A stretch of 34,565 bases of DNA, from contig JALNZB010000036.1 in the NCBI GenBank assembly GCA_023229545.1, positions 1 to 34,565 of the forward strand. The letters run 5' to 3'. The translations under genes were made by a program, and so were the position numbers. How positions within the stretch are numbered: position 1 is the stretch's first letter; every line of letters starts with the position of its first letter. This stretch comes from Sulfuritalea sp. Its GTDB lineage: Bacteria > Pseudomonadota > Gammaproteobacteria > Burkholderiales > Rhodocyclaceae. A model generated the notes under the pieces. That model saw only the letters and a list, made by a program, of their open reading frames with translations. It was not told the DNA's origin and made no database searches. Shown one piece after another: positions 15,927 to 24,837 of this stretch.

Positions 15927-17354
15927 CTACAGCAACCGCTGCAACAATCTGGCGCCCCATTCCTTGAAATGGAGTATCAGTGAACGGCGTTCCCAGGTCT
16001 TCGCATCGATAGCCTCAGAGGCTTCGAGGTCGCGTGCAAACATGGTCTGCATTTGCCGCGCGAATTCGCGCCCCAGGACCACCGCGTTGATCTCGTCGTT
16101 GTCGAGGAAGCTGCGCCAGTCGAGGTTGCTGGAGCCGAGGCAGGACCAGACGCCGTCGATCATTGCGGTCTTGGAATGCAGCAGCGCGCCGCGTCGTTCG
16201 TGGATCCTGACGCCGGCTTTGAGCAGGGCCGAATAGTGCGAGCGCCCGGCATGAAACGTCAGGCCCGAATCGGAATGGCTCGGCAGGATGAGCGTCACTG
16301 CGACACCGCGTCCTGCTGCGTCGATCAGGGATTTCAGCAACTGGGGATCGGGCACGAAGTAGGCATGGGTGAGCTGTACCTGTTTTTCGGCATTGCCGAT
16401 GGCCGAGATCAGCGTCAGGTAGATCAGGCTGTAGGGATCGTCGGGCGTGCTGCCGATGGCGCGCACCATGTCCTTGCCCTGCGCCTTCAGCTCGGGAAAA
16501 TACTCCTTCGCGGCCAGCGGCTTGCCGTGCTGCTTGGTCCATGTCTCCATGAACAGCTTCTGCAATTCACCGACCACCGGGCCTTCGATTTGCAGGTCGG
16601 TATCGCGCCATGGAATCTTGTTTTCGCGGGGCTTCCCGGAGCGTCCGGCCCCCGATCCAGAAGAATTGACGCTGCTGATATTGATGCCGCCGATGAATGC
16701 GGTGCGCCCGTCGACGATCAGCAGTTTTCGGTGATCGCGGTTATTGATCAGCCATCGTCCCTTTGCCGCCAGCGGGTTGATCGGATTGAATTCGAGGACT
16801 TCGATGCCGCCTTGCGTCAGCCGCTCGAAATAGGCCTTTGGCGTATTGATGCCGCCGACGCTGTCGTAGATGACGTTGACCTGGACGCCCCGGCCCTGCT
16901 GCTCCAGCAGCAAATCGGCAAACTCGCGACCGATATCATCGTCTTCGATGATGTAGGACTCAAGGTTGATGTGGTCGCGGGCCTGGCGGATCGCGGCGAA
17001 CATGGCCGCGTAGATGGCCGCGCCATTCTGCAACAGGGTGATCTTGTTGCCCAGGATGAGCGGGCTGCCGACGATGGCCTGTTCCAGCGCGATCTGCTTT
17101 TCCAGAATGTCGATGTCGCCGGACTTGCGCTTGAGCTCGGCGAGAATGGCGGCGCTTCTTTTCGCGGAAAGCGGACCGCTCGCGTTCTCGAATCGGGCGG
17201 CCTGCCCGGCGTGCCTTGCTATGAGGGCATCGGTATCGGGCAGCGTCGCACAGCCCGTTGCCGAGAGCAGGAGGAACATGATTGCGGCGGCATTTTTCAG
17301 CGCACGGCATGGCAGTATCAATCCGCAGCAAGGGAATTCCGGTTTTCGCGTCAT
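15927..17354 (-). CDS. Cardiolipin-synthase-like phospholipase D lipoprotein
   Basis: The 475-residue PLD-superfamily protein has two HxKxxxxD motifs: NRDHRKLLIVDGRTAFIGGI and LLHSKTAMIDGVWSCLGSSN. Each gives one half of the active site, as in ClsA/B/C cardiolipin synthases, which join phospholipids by phosphatidyl transfer. Unlike classic ClsA it lacks paired N-terminal membrane helices and instead carries a lipoprotein-like signal, MFLLLSATGCATL. It would thus be anchored outside the cytoplasm with the catalytic domain in the periplasm. ATG 17354 overlaps the asmA-like stop codon as ATGA, indicating translational coupling. A synthase is most likely; another PLD hydrolase is possible. Confidence 0.88.
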   Translation of the reverse strand: MTRKPEFPCCGLILPCRALKNAAAIMFLLLSATGCATLPDTDALIARHAGQAARFENASGPLSAKRSAAILAELKRKSGDIDILEKQIALEQAIVGSPLILGNKITLLQNGAAIYAAMFAAIRQARDHINLESYIIEDDDIGREFADLLLEQQGRGVQVNVIYDSVGGINTPKAYFERLTQGGIEVLEFNPINPLAAKGRWLINNRDHRKLLIVDGRTAFIGGINISSVNSSGSGAGRSGKPRENKIPWRDTDLQIEGPVVGELQKLFMETWTKQHGKPLAAKEYFPELKAQGKDMVRAIGSTPDDPYSLIYLTLISAIGNAEKQVQLTHAYFVPDPQLLKSLIDAAGRGVAVTLILPSHSDSGLTFHAGRSHYSALLKAGVRIHERRGALLHSKTAMIDGVWSCLGSSNLDWRSFLDNDEINAVVLGREFARQMQTMFARDLEASEAIDAKTWERRSLILHFKEWGARLLQRLL

Positions 17355-19330
17355 GGCTGTTTCCGTGGAGCCACGTTCTTTTTGACTGGATGCGGCAACG
17401 CCCTTGCGTCTCGCACCAATTGCCCGCAATCGCTGTCCTTTCCCGGACCGGCGTCGATCAGCGGGATCAGCGTAAGCAGTGGATTGACAATGCCCAGTGC
17501 AATCGCGCCGAACGCGCGCGCGGCGATGCGGCCTTTATCGACTTCGACCGCTGGTTTGGCAAAGCTGCCGCGAATGTAGATCGGGCTGCGCAATGCCAGC
17601 GGACTGGTGTTCTTGGTTTTCTGGTTGAGCGTCAGGTCCAGCCTTTCCTGCGCCAGATCGATGTTGCCGGTGCCGATGATGGTGGTCACCTCGGTGTCGA
17701 AGATCAGCGCGCGGGCGCTCATGCTGCCTTGCTTGACATCGAAGTCGGCCACGCCGCAGCGCAATTTGACGAGTCTGTCGCCCGACAATTTCAGTTCCAG
17801 TATTTCCCAGAGGTGCAGGCCGACTTTCTCCATCATCAACTTGCTGATTTCGCCGCCGGCGACGACCAGCCCCACCTTGCCGCTGGAATTCGCCAGCATG
17901 CGCCCGACCGAGTTGCCTTTGCCCGCCAGATCGAACTCACCGTTGACCTGGCCGATGCTGGCCTGGTTCAGGTCGACGGTCGGAAACAGCCTGGCCAGGA
18001 GGATTTTTCTCGCCCTTACCCGGGCGTGCGCCACAATCGGGTCGGTGCGCCCATCCAGCGAGATCACGGCGTTGAGCTGGCCGCCGGCCACGCCGACATC
18101 GAGCGGATCGAGCGTCAACACGGAATCGCGCAAGCTCAAATGGGTAACGAGGTTTTCCAGCGGCAACTCTTTGGCGCGGCGAATGGTCCTGGCCTTCAGC
18201 GTGACTTCGGCGTCGACGCTGTTCCAGCGCTCGGTCTTGAACGGCGTGTCCGGCAGCACGCGGGCTTGCGCGGGTGTGGCGGCGGATGGCGCGGAAGGCG
18301 GCGCAGCGGCCTGTTTGGCGGCTTGCAGCTTGCCGGGTTTGGCGCCAATCAGCGGGCCAAGATCATCGATATCGAGCAGCTTGGAAACCAGATCAGCGGA
18401 CATTGCCGGGCGTTTGCCGCTGGTGTCGATGCGCAAGCTGCCGGCGATGTCGCTGTCGCCGATCCGGCCCGAAAAATTCTCGTAGCGCCAGGTTCGTCCG
18501 GCGCGCACGATGTGGCCGTCGGTCGCGTAGGCGCGGGTTTCCGGAAACGCGATGCCGAGCAAGGGAAATAGCTGTGCCAGACTGTCGCCGCGCAATGCAA
18601 GCTGCATGTCCATGGCGGAAAACTTCAACAAGCTGGTAATGCTGCCGTCGGCCTTGACGTGGGTGTGCCCGACGCTGAGATAGACTTTCAGCGGATAGGG
18701 CGTGTCTTCGTCCTGCAAGCCAAGCACAGGACCGCCGTTGCCGTGTGCGTTGAGCGGCAAACCCTGGTATTGCCCTTGCGCGGTGAAGCCAAGCCCGGCC
18801 CTGGCTTGCTGGGTATTCGATGTAGACAGCGTGGACCGGATGCGGGTCTTCTTGTCGACATCGTCGTAGCCGATCTGGCCGTCGTCCAGCGTCAGGCGGT
18901 CGATCCGTATGCGCGCCTTTTCGTCCTGCTGCTGGCGGTCCAGCAGCCAGTTCTTGCGACCGTCGCTGCCCTGTTCGAGATAGACCACGGGACGCTCGAA
19001 TCGCACCTCGGGGAGGACGATGTTTTGCCGCAGCAGTTGCGGCAAGTCGATGGTGATTTCCACCCGGTCCGCCGTGACCATCTGTTTTTCCGTGGCCCAG
19101 TCCGGATTGGCGAAGGTCACGGACTCGGCTTGAACGCGCGGCAGAGGCCAGCCGGGTTTCAGGCTCAGTTCGCCGTTGATGGCCAGTACGCGACCGGTCT
19201 TCTCCGTCGCCATGCGCTCTATCGGGGCGCGCAGCCAGTTCCAGCCGAAAATCGCGATGAACAGAACCGCCAGCACGACAAGTGCAAGAAGTATTCCGGC
19301 TATCCATTTGAGCGAACGGAGCAGCGTCAC
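17351..19330 (-). CDS. AsmA-family inner-membrane/periplasmic protein
   Basis: The 659-residue protein has one N-terminal membrane helix (WIAGILLALVVLAVLFIAIF) and a long periplasmic beta-rich region. AsmA features include LAINGELSLKPGWPLPRVQA near the start and, near the C-terminus, GTGNIDLAQERLDLTLNQKT and SPIYIRGSFAKPAVEVDKGR. AsmA-like proteins are linked to phospholipid movement to the outer membrane and to outer-membrane homeostasis. An Ala/Pro linker (about residues 335-355) splits two halves. The start is GTG at 19330 without a strong ribosome site. The overlap with the PLD lipoprotein gene suggests the pair act together on envelope lipids, which is inference. Confidence 0.9.
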   Translation of the reverse strand: MTLLRSLKWIAGILLALVVLAVLFIAIFGWNWLRAPIERMATEKTGRVLAINGELSLKPGWPLPRVQAESVTFANPDWATEKQMVTADRVEITIDLPQLLRQNIVLPEVRFERPVVYLEQGSDGRKNWLLDRQQQDEKARIRIDRLTLDDGQIGYDDVDKKTRIRSTLSTSNTQQARAGLGFTAQGQYQGLPLNAHGNGGPVLGLQDEDTPYPLKVYLSVGHTHVKADGSITSLLKFSAMDMQLALRGDSLAQLFPLLGIAFPETRAYATDGHIVRAGRTWRYENFSGRIGDSDIAGSLRIDTSGKRPAMSADLVSKLLDIDDLGPLIGAKPGKLQAAKQAAAPPSAPSAATPAQARVLPDTPFKTERWNSVDAEVTLKARTIRRAKELPLENLVTHLSLRDSVLTLDPLDVGVAGGQLNAVISLDGRTDPIVAHARVRARKILLARLFPTVDLNQASIGQVNGEFDLAGKGNSVGRMLANSSGKVGLVVAGGEISKLMMEKVGLHLWEILELKLSGDRLVKLRCGVADFDVKQGSMSARALIFDTEVTTIIGTGNIDLAQERLDLTLNQKTKNTSPLALRSPIYIRGSFAKPAVEVDKGRIAARAFGAIALGIVNPLLTLIPLIDAGPGKDSDCGQLVRDARALPHPVKKNVAPRKQP

Positions 19331-19356
19331 GATGGTGGGGAGCCAATGCCGACAAT

Positions 19357-19378
19357 TTCCAGACAGGAATGTCCGGAA
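19357..19378. terminator. Interrupted hairpin between coxC and the AsmA gene
   Basis: TTCC-A-GACA pairs with TGTC-C-GGAA around a GGAA loop. It lies in the 181-bp gap after coxC and in the leader of the AsmA gene. It could be a weak terminator or leader structure; no T-run. Confidence 0.3.
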
Positions 19379-19383
19379 CTCCT

Positions 19384-19394
19384 CCGATTATCGG
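19384..19394. promoter_or_regulatory. Palindrome containing a possible -10 for the AsmA gene
   Basis: CCGATTATCGG is an 11-bp palindrome. On the minus strand it includes GATAAT, a reasonable -10, 57 bp upstream of the GTG start. It resembles the palindrome over the S4 gene -10 box. No clear -35. Confidence 0.3.
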
Positions 19395-19447
19395 TTTTCG
19401 ACAAGAGCAACTCGGTGCGACAGCGCACACAGGGCAAATGGCATGAA

Positions 19448-19469
19448 AGTCGGCGCTGGTGGTACGGCG
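19448..19469 (+). repeat. Dispersed 22-bp element, copy C
   Basis: This copy reads AGTC then GGCGCTGGTGGTACGGCG, identical over 22 bases to copy B. It lies 42 bp past the coxC stop codon and 118 bp before the AsmA start. Confidence 0.7.
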
Positions 19470-19511
19470 CGGAGGCCGCAGTGGCCGCTGCCTGACCAAG
19501 CTCCGGCAGTC

Positions 19512-20339
19512 TTACAGGCAATACACAAATGTAAACAGCAGCAGCCAGACGACGTCCACGAAATGCCAATACCAGGATGCCGCCGCGAAGGCAAAATGGC
19601 TGTCGGCAGTGAAGTGGCCGGCCAGGACGCGGCCAAGGATTACGCTCAACATGATCGCTCCCAGGGTTACGTGGGCGCCGTGGAATCCGGTGAGCATGAA
19701 GAAGGTGGCGCCGTAAATGCCGGTGCGAATGCTGAACGCAGCCTCCAGGTATTCGTGGGCTTGGAGTCCGAGGAAGATCAGTCCGAGCAGGACGGTCATC
19801 AGCAGGCCGAGGACGATCTGCCAGCGGCGTCCGTTCTGCAGGCCCCAATGCGCCCAGGTGACGGACGCGCCGGAGCTGAGCAGGATCATCGTATTGACGG
19901 CGGGTATGCCCCAGGCCGCCATGGGCGTGAAGGCTTCCTTGCTGCCCGGTCCGGCGGTCGGCCAGCCGCCGAGGTAACCCGGCCAGATCGATTGCGCCGT
20001 GACCAGGTCGGGCACGGCGATATAGCGGGCATAGAACAGGGCGGCGAAGAAGCCGGCGAAGAACATCACCTCGGAAAAAATGAACCAGACCATGCCCCAG
20101 CGGAAGGACTTGTCGACCTGACCCTCCAGTTTTCCCGCCAGGCTCTCCTCGATCACCATGCCGAACCAGCCGTAGAGCATGACGACCAGCAGCAGCCCGC
20201 CCGCCAGCATCAGATAGGGCCCCGCGCCCGCCTTGGCGAGGAAGAGCACGAAGCCGCTGGCGAAGGCCAGCAAGGCCAGCGAGCCGACAGCGGGCCAGAG
20301 GGACGGCGGCGGCTGATAGTAGGGGCTAGGCGTGACCAT
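19512..20339 (-). CDS. coxC: Cytochrome c oxidase subunit III
   Basis: This 275-residue integral membrane subunit supports the catalytic core of the heme-copper oxidase. About seven hydrophobic segments are visible. Family signatures are FRWGMVWFIFSEVMFFAGFF, LGLQAHEYLEAAF and the C-terminal FHGAHVTLGAIMLSVI and SWYWHFVDVVWLLLFTFVYC. The Glu in FSEVMFF is conserved. The ATG lies within the last codons of coxA (14-bp overlap), so the two are co-translated. It is the last gene of the surf1-to-coxC run. Confidence 0.97.
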   Translation of the reverse strand: MVTPSPYYQPPPSLWPAVGSLALLAFASGFVLFLAKAGAGPYLMLAGGLLLVVMLYGWFGMVIEESLAGKLEGQVDKSFRWGMVWFIFSEVMFFAGFFAALFYARYIAVPDLVTAQSIWPGYLGGWPTAGPGSKEAFTPMAAWGIPAVNTMILLSSGASVTWAHWGLQNGRRWQIVLGLLMTVLLGLIFLGLQAHEYLEAAFSIRTGIYGATFFMLTGFHGAHVTLGAIMLSVILGRVLAGHFTADSHFAFAAASWYWHFVDVVWLLLFTFVYCL

Positions 20340-21921
20340 GATGATTATCCGGTTCCAGCGTTGGCGGCGTCGTGAACGAGTGGTAGGGCGCCGGCGAGGG
20401 CAGGGTCCACTCGAGTGTCGTGGCGCCTTCCCAGGGTTTGTCGCCAGCGGCTGCGCCGCCGCGAATGCACTTGATCACCGTATAGAGGAACAGCAACTGG
20501 CTGGCGCCAAGGACGAAGCCGCCGACGCTGGCCATCATGTTGAAATCCGCGAACTGGGGCGCGTAGTCGGGGATGCGTCGCGGCATGCCGGCGAGGCCGA
20601 GGAAATGCATGGGAAAGAACGTGATGTTGCAGGCGATGGCCGTCAGCCAGAAGTGGATCTGGCCAAGGCGTTCGTCATACATGTGACCGGTCCATTTGGG
20701 CAGCCAGTAATAAATGCCGCCCATGATGCTCAGGGCGGCGCCGGCGAAGAGTACGTAGTGGAAGTGCGCGACGACGTAATAGGTGTCCTGAAGCTGCACA
20801 TCGACGGGCACCATGGCCAGCACCAGGCCCGAGAAGCCGCCGATGGTGAACAGGCAGACCATGGCCAGGGCGAACAGCATCGGCGTCTCGAAGCTGATGG
20901 AGCCGCGCCACAGGGTCGCCACCCAGTTGAACACCTTGACCCCCGTCGGCACGGCGATGAGCATGGTCGAGTACATGAAGAATATCTGCGCGCCCGCCGG
21001 CAGGCCGCTGGTGAACATGTGGTGGGCCCAGACCAGGAAGGAAAGGATGGCGATGGAGGCCACCGCGTACACCATCGAGACGTAGCCGAACAGCGGCTTG
21101 CGGGCGAAGGTGGGGATGATGGTGGAGACGATGCCGAAGGCCGGCAGGATCATGATGTACACCTCGGGATGGCCGAAGAACCAGAACAGGTGCTGGAACA
21201 TGACCGGGTCGCCGCCCCCGGCGGCATCGAAGAAGTGGGTGCCGAAGTGGCGATCGGTGAGCAGCATGGTGACGACGCTGGCCAGTACCGGCATCACCGC
21301 CACCAGCAGGTAAGCGGTGATGAGCCAGGTCCACACGAAGATGGGCATGGTCATCAGCTTCATGCCGGGCGTGCGCAGGTTGAGGATGGTGACGATGATG
21401 TTGATGGCGCCGAGGATCGACGACAGGCCCATGATGTGGATGGCGAATATCGTCATGTCGTAGGCGATGCCACCCTGAATGTAGAGTGGCGGATACATCG
21501 TCCAGCCGCCGGAGGTGGCGCCGCCGGGCACGAAGAAGGAAGAAAGCATCAGGCAGGCCGCCGCCGGCAACAGCCAGAAACTCCAGTTGTTGAGCCGTGG
21601 GAAAGCCATGTCCGGCGCGCCGATCATCAGCGGTACCTGCCAGTTGGCGAAGCCGACGAAGGCCGGCATGATGGCGCCGAAGATCATCAGCAGGCCGTGC
21701 ATGGTCGTCAGCTGGTTGAAGAGTCCCGGCTGGACAAGCTGCAAGCCCGGCTGGAACAGCTCGGCGCGGATCAGCATCGCCAGCGAGCCGGCGACGAGGA
21801 ACATGCTCAGCGAGAACCACAGGTAGAGCGTGCCGATGTCCTTGTGGTTGGTCGAGGTCAGCCAGCGCATGGGGCCGGTGGGGTGGCTCTGGTATCCAGA
21901 ATGGATGGCGGCGGCGTCCAT
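20326..21921 (-). CDS. coxA: Cytochrome c oxidase subunit I
   Basis: This 531-residue catalytic subunit holds heme a and the heme a3-CuB centre where oxygen is reduced and protons are pumped. It has twelve membrane segments. The segment WFFGHPEVYIMILPAFGIVS carries the CuB His and the cross-linked Tyr; FLVWAHHMFTSGLPAG supplies the other CuB histidines; VVAHFHYVLFAGAALSIMGG holds the heme ligands. GHPEVY with the helix VI pattern fits an A1-type oxidase. The start MDAAAIHSGYQSHPTGPMRW is normal. coxB ends 11 bp upstream and coxC overlaps downstream. Confidence 0.98.
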   Translation of the reverse strand: MDAAAIHSGYQSHPTGPMRWLTSTNHKDIGTLYLWFSLSMFLVAGSLAMLIRAELFQPGLQLVQPGLFNQLTTMHGLLMIFGAIMPAFVGFANWQVPLMIGAPDMAFPRLNNWSFWLLPAAACLMLSSFFVPGGATSGGWTMYPPLYIQGGIAYDMTIFAIHIMGLSSILGAINIIVTILNLRTPGMKLMTMPIFVWTWLITAYLLVAVMPVLASVVTMLLTDRHFGTHFFDAAGGGDPVMFQHLFWFFGHPEVYIMILPAFGIVSTIIPTFARKPLFGYVSMVYAVASIAILSFLVWAHHMFTSGLPAGAQIFFMYSTMLIAVPTGVKVFNWVATLWRGSISFETPMLFALAMVCLFTIGGFSGLVLAMVPVDVQLQDTYYVVAHFHYVLFAGAALSIMGGIYYWLPKWTGHMYDERLGQIHFWLTAIACNITFFPMHFLGLAGMPRRIPDYAPQFADFNMMASVGGFVLGASQLLFLYTVIKCIRGGAAAGDKPWEGATTLEWTLPSPAPYHSFTTPPTLEPDNHHGHA

Positions 21922-21932
21922 GGCGGTGGTCC

Positions 21933-23066
21933 TCAGTGGCGCAAGGCAGCGATTTCGGCGGGCTGCACAATGTTGTCCGGTGCGGCGACCCGGTTATGCC
22001 AACTGTTGCGCTCGTAGGTGATGACGGCGGCGATATCCTGGTCCGGCAGCAGCTTGCCGAAGGCCTGCATGGAGGTGCCCGGCTTGCCGTTGAAGACCCG
22101 GTCGATGTGTGCGAGCTTCGGGCCGTTGACAATGGCCGAGCCGTCCATGGCCGGGAAGGCGCCAGGGATGCCGAGCCCCGTCGACTGGTGGCAGACAGCG
22201 CAGTTGGCGTTGTAGACCTGCTCGCCCCGTGCCATTAATTCGGCGATGGAAAACACCTTGCCGATGGCGGCCTGGGCTGTAGCTCGGGTGGTTGCGACTC
22301 CTGCCATCTGCCCGGCCTTCCAGGCGGCAAACTGTTCCGGGGTCACGGCTTCGACGACGATGGGCATGAAGCCGTGGCCCATGCCGCAAAGTTCCGCGCA
22401 CTGGCCGCGGAAGGTGCCCGGCTTGTCCACGCGGAACCAGGCCTCCTTGATGAAGCCGGGGATGGCGTCCTGCTTGACGCCCAAAGCCGGAACCCACCAG
22501 GAATGGATGACATCGGTGGCGGTCAGCACCAGGCGCACCTTGCTGCCGGTCGGCACCACCAGGGGGCGATCCACTTCCAGCAGGTAATGGGCCGATTGCG
22601 GGCGACCGCTGTCGATCTCGGCGCGGGGCGTCGACATGTTGCTGACCAGGCGCAGTCCGTCGTCCAGGTACTCGTACTCCCATCGCCACTGATGGCCGGT
22701 GACTTTGACGGTCATGTCGGAATCGCCGACGTTCTTCATATCCAGTATGAGTTGCGTCGCCGGCCACGCCATGCCGATCAGGATTAGCACCGGAACGACG
22801 GTCCACAGCACTTCGAGCCGCGTGTTGTCGCGGAAGCCGGCAGCCGCGTGGCCTGCCGCCTTGCGATGGCGCCAGAGGGCGTAGAACATCGGCAGGAACA
22901 CCACCAGGAATATGCCGAAGCAGATCCACAGCACCAGGGTGTGCAGATCGTAAATGTCGCGGGCGATGCCGGTAGCCGGCGGCGGCAGATTGATCGCCAT
23001 CTCGGCCAGGGCGCCGGGCGCCGCGAGTATCAGCGCGATGGAAAAGGGTGGCTTGACGCGGTTCAT
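21933..23066 (-). CDS. coxB: Cytochrome c oxidase subunit II with fused cytochrome c domain
   Basis: The 377-residue protein has a signal-like N-terminus, two membrane helices (about residues 40-64 and 86-106), a periplasmic CuA domain and a C-terminal cytochrome c domain. CuA ligands are seen as H188 in VIHSWWVP and in CAELCGMGHGFM (C223, E225, C227, H231, M234). The c domain has CAVCH at 289-293 and a likely axial Met at 333, so this is a caa3-type enzyme that can take electrons directly through its own heme c. The start overlaps the ctaA stop as ATGA, tying the copper subunit to the heme A synthase in translation. Confidence 0.97.
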   Translation of the reverse strand: MNRVKPPFSIALILAAPGALAEMAINLPPPATGIARDIYDLHTLVLWICFGIFLVVFLPMFYALWRHRKAAGHAAAGFRDNTRLEVLWTVVPVLILIGMAWPATQLILDMKNVGDSDMTVKVTGHQWRWEYEYLDDGLRLVSNMSTPRAEIDSGRPQSAHYLLEVDRPLVVPTGSKVRLVLTATDVIHSWWVPALGVKQDAIPGFIKEAWFRVDKPGTFRGQCAELCGMGHGFMPIVVEAVTPEQFAAWKAGQMAGVATTRATAQAAIGKVFSIAELMARGEQVYNANCAVCHQSTGLGIPGAFPAMDGSAIVNGPKLAHIDRVFNGKPGTSMQAFGKLLPDQDIAAVITYERNSWHNRVAAPDNIVQPAEIAALRH

Positions 23067-23938
23067 GTGCGCCTCCCGGTCAGCGCTACGGCGATGGACG
23101 CCAGCAGCAACGCAGCGCCCAGGTTATGCGCCAGCGCCAGCGGCAACGGCAGCCGCAGGACGACGTTGGCGATGCCCAATGCAATCTGCATGACGAGTGC
23201 TATGGCGATGAAAAGCCCAAACGGTCGTTGGGCCGGCTTCTGCATCAGTACAAATGCATAGCTGCCGGCGATCATCAGCACCGCCGCTGCGCCCAGGCGA
23301 TGCGCCCATTGGATGGCAGCCGCTGTCGTCTGCGGCCACCAGCCGTCGGCACAGACGAGCGAATCGGAGCAGGCGAGTCCCGCGTAGTTGCTGGCTACCC
23401 AGCCGCCGAGCCCGACCTGGACCAGTGCGGCGGCCAGGGCGAAGCCGCCCAGCCGCCGCCAACTGCCGCTATCCCTGGCGCCGAACTCGCGTCGACAGAG
23501 GACGACCAGTGTTGTCCACACCAGCAGACCTCCCAGCAGGTGAGCAGTGACGATGACCGGCTGCAACAGCTCGGTGACGGTCCACATGCCCATCAGCGCT
23601 TGCAGACCCACGAGAGCGCAAAGTCCGCTGGTGAGCCAGGCGCCAGGGTGGGGCGGTCGGCGCCATGCAGCGACGGTCAGACCCAGAATCAGCAGACCCA
23701 GACTGCCGGCGGCATAGCGGTGGATCATTTCGCGCCAGGCGCGACCGGCGTCGACCGCATGGTCAGGCACCAAGAGGTGACCGTAGCAGCCGGGCCAGTC
23801 CGGGCAACCGAGGCCGGCGTCGGTGAGCCGGACATAGGCGCCGAGTCCGACCACGCACAGGGCAAGCGCCGTGGCGAGCAGCAGCAGCGACCGGTACGCC
23901 CCGGAGTGCGCGGGCGCCGTCGTCACGTCGGCAACCAT
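23063..23938 (-). CDS. ctaA: Heme A synthase (COX15/CtaA)
   Basis: This inner-membrane enzyme oxidises heme O to heme A for the oxidase. The 291-residue translation has eight hydrophobic segments and the conserved histidines in MIHRYAAGSLG, VTAHLLGGLLVW, IQWAHRLGAA and LALAHNLGAALLL. The Cys pairs CPDWPGC and CSDSLVC form the extracellular disulfide loops of the family. ATG 23938 shares its A with the last base of the ctaB TGA (one-base overlap). An ATG at 23953 would add 5 residues. Confidence 0.95.
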   Translation of the reverse strand: MVADVTTAPAHSGAYRSLLLLATALALCVVGLGAYVRLTDAGLGCPDWPGCYGHLLVPDHAVDAGRAWREMIHRYAAGSLGLLILGLTVAAWRRPPHPGAWLTSGLCALVGLQALMGMWTVTELLQPVIVTAHLLGGLLVWTTLVVLCRREFGARDSGSWRRLGGFALAAALVQVGLGGWVASNYAGLACSDSLVCADGWWPQTTAAAIQWAHRLGAAAVLMIAGSYAFVLMQKPAQRPFGLFIAIALVMQIALGIANVVLRLPLPLALAHNLGAALLLASIAVALTGRRT

Positions 23939-24837
23939 CACATGGGCAGCCATGGCGTCACCAGACGGTCGAGGAACAGGGCGGCGAACAGCAAACCCAG
24001 ATAGGTGATCGAGTAGCGGAACAGGCGCCACGATGCCGCGTCGCTATAGTCGCGCCAGAGCCGGAAGAAACGCAGCAGGAACACCGCGTCGAGGACTGTT
24101 GCCGCGCCGGCATAGGCGACGCCGGCCATGTTCAGGGCGACCGGCAGGAAGCTCGCCGCGCTCAGCAATGCCACATAGATGAGGCATTGCAGGCAGGTGT
24201 AGCGGATGCCGTGGGTTATCGGCAGCATGGGGAAACCGGCCCTGGCGTAGTCGTCGCGCCGCGCCATGCACAAGGCCCAGAAGTGCGGCGGCGTCCACAG
24301 GAAGATGATGAGGAAAAGCACGACGGCTTGCGGCGCCACCTGCCCGGTCATGGCCGTCCAGCCCAACAGGGGCGGCATGGCGCCGGCGGCGCCGCCGATG
24401 ACGATGTTCATCGGCGTGGCCGGCTTCAGCACCACCGTATAGATTACCGCGTAGCCGAGGAAGGTGGCGAGCGTCAGCCACAGGGTCAGGTCGTTGACCC
24501 AGGTATGCAGTACCACGAGGCCGCTGCCGCCGAGGACCATGGCCAGGCTCAGCGCCTCGGTCGGCGCGATGTCGCCGCGCGGCAAGGGGCGGCTGCGGGT
24601 GCGCGCCATGCGGGCGTCCAGGGTGCGTTCGACGAGGCAGTTGATGGCGGCGGCGGCGAAGGCCACCATGCCGATGCCTGCCGAGGCAGCCAAAAAGCGG
24701 GCCAGCGGCGGCAGCCCCGGTTGTGCCAGCAGCATGCCGACCATGGCGGTGAACACGATCAGGCTGTTCACCCGCAACTTGCACAGGGAGGCGAAGGCCC
24801 GCAGACGGGGCGAACGGGTCAAGACGGCGGTATTCAT
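23938..24837 (-). CDS. ctaB: Protoheme IX farnesyltransferase (heme O synthase)
   Basis: CtaB transfers a farnesyl group to heme B to make heme O, the substrate for CtaA. The 299-residue UbiA-superfamily membrane protein has the prenyl-diphosphate/Mg motif NCLVERTLDARMARTRSRPL and the second Asp-rich loop WTPPHFWALCMARRDDYARA. About eight to nine hydrophobic segments are present. ATG 24837 overlaps the surf1 stop codon as ATGA. Length and both motifs are normal for the family. Confidence 0.96.
   Translation of the reverse strand: MNTAVLTRSPRLRAFASLCKLRVNSLIVFTAMVGMLLAQPGLPPLARFLAASAGIGMVAFAAAAINCLVERTLDARMARTRSRPLPRGDIAPTEALSLAMVLGGSGLVVLHTWVNDLTLWLTLATFLGYAVIYTVVLKPATPMNIVIGGAAGAMPPLLGWTAMTGQVAPQAVVLFLIIFLWTPPHFWALCMARRDDYARAGFPMLPITHGIRYTCLQCLIYVALLSAASFLPVALNMAGVAYAGAATVLDAVFLLRFFRLWRDYSDAASWRLFRYSITYLGLLFAALFLDRLVTPWLPM

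Noticed and set aside
16053..18571. Two long + strand open frames opposite the PLD and AsmA genes
   Set aside because: Antisense shadows of well-supported genes in high-GC DNA.
20332..22017. Long + strand open frame of 561 codons opposite coxA/coxB
   Set aside because: It is a composition shadow of coxA; the product is Gly/His/Asp/Glu-rich with no domain pattern, while the minus strand encodes an unmistakable oxidase subunit.
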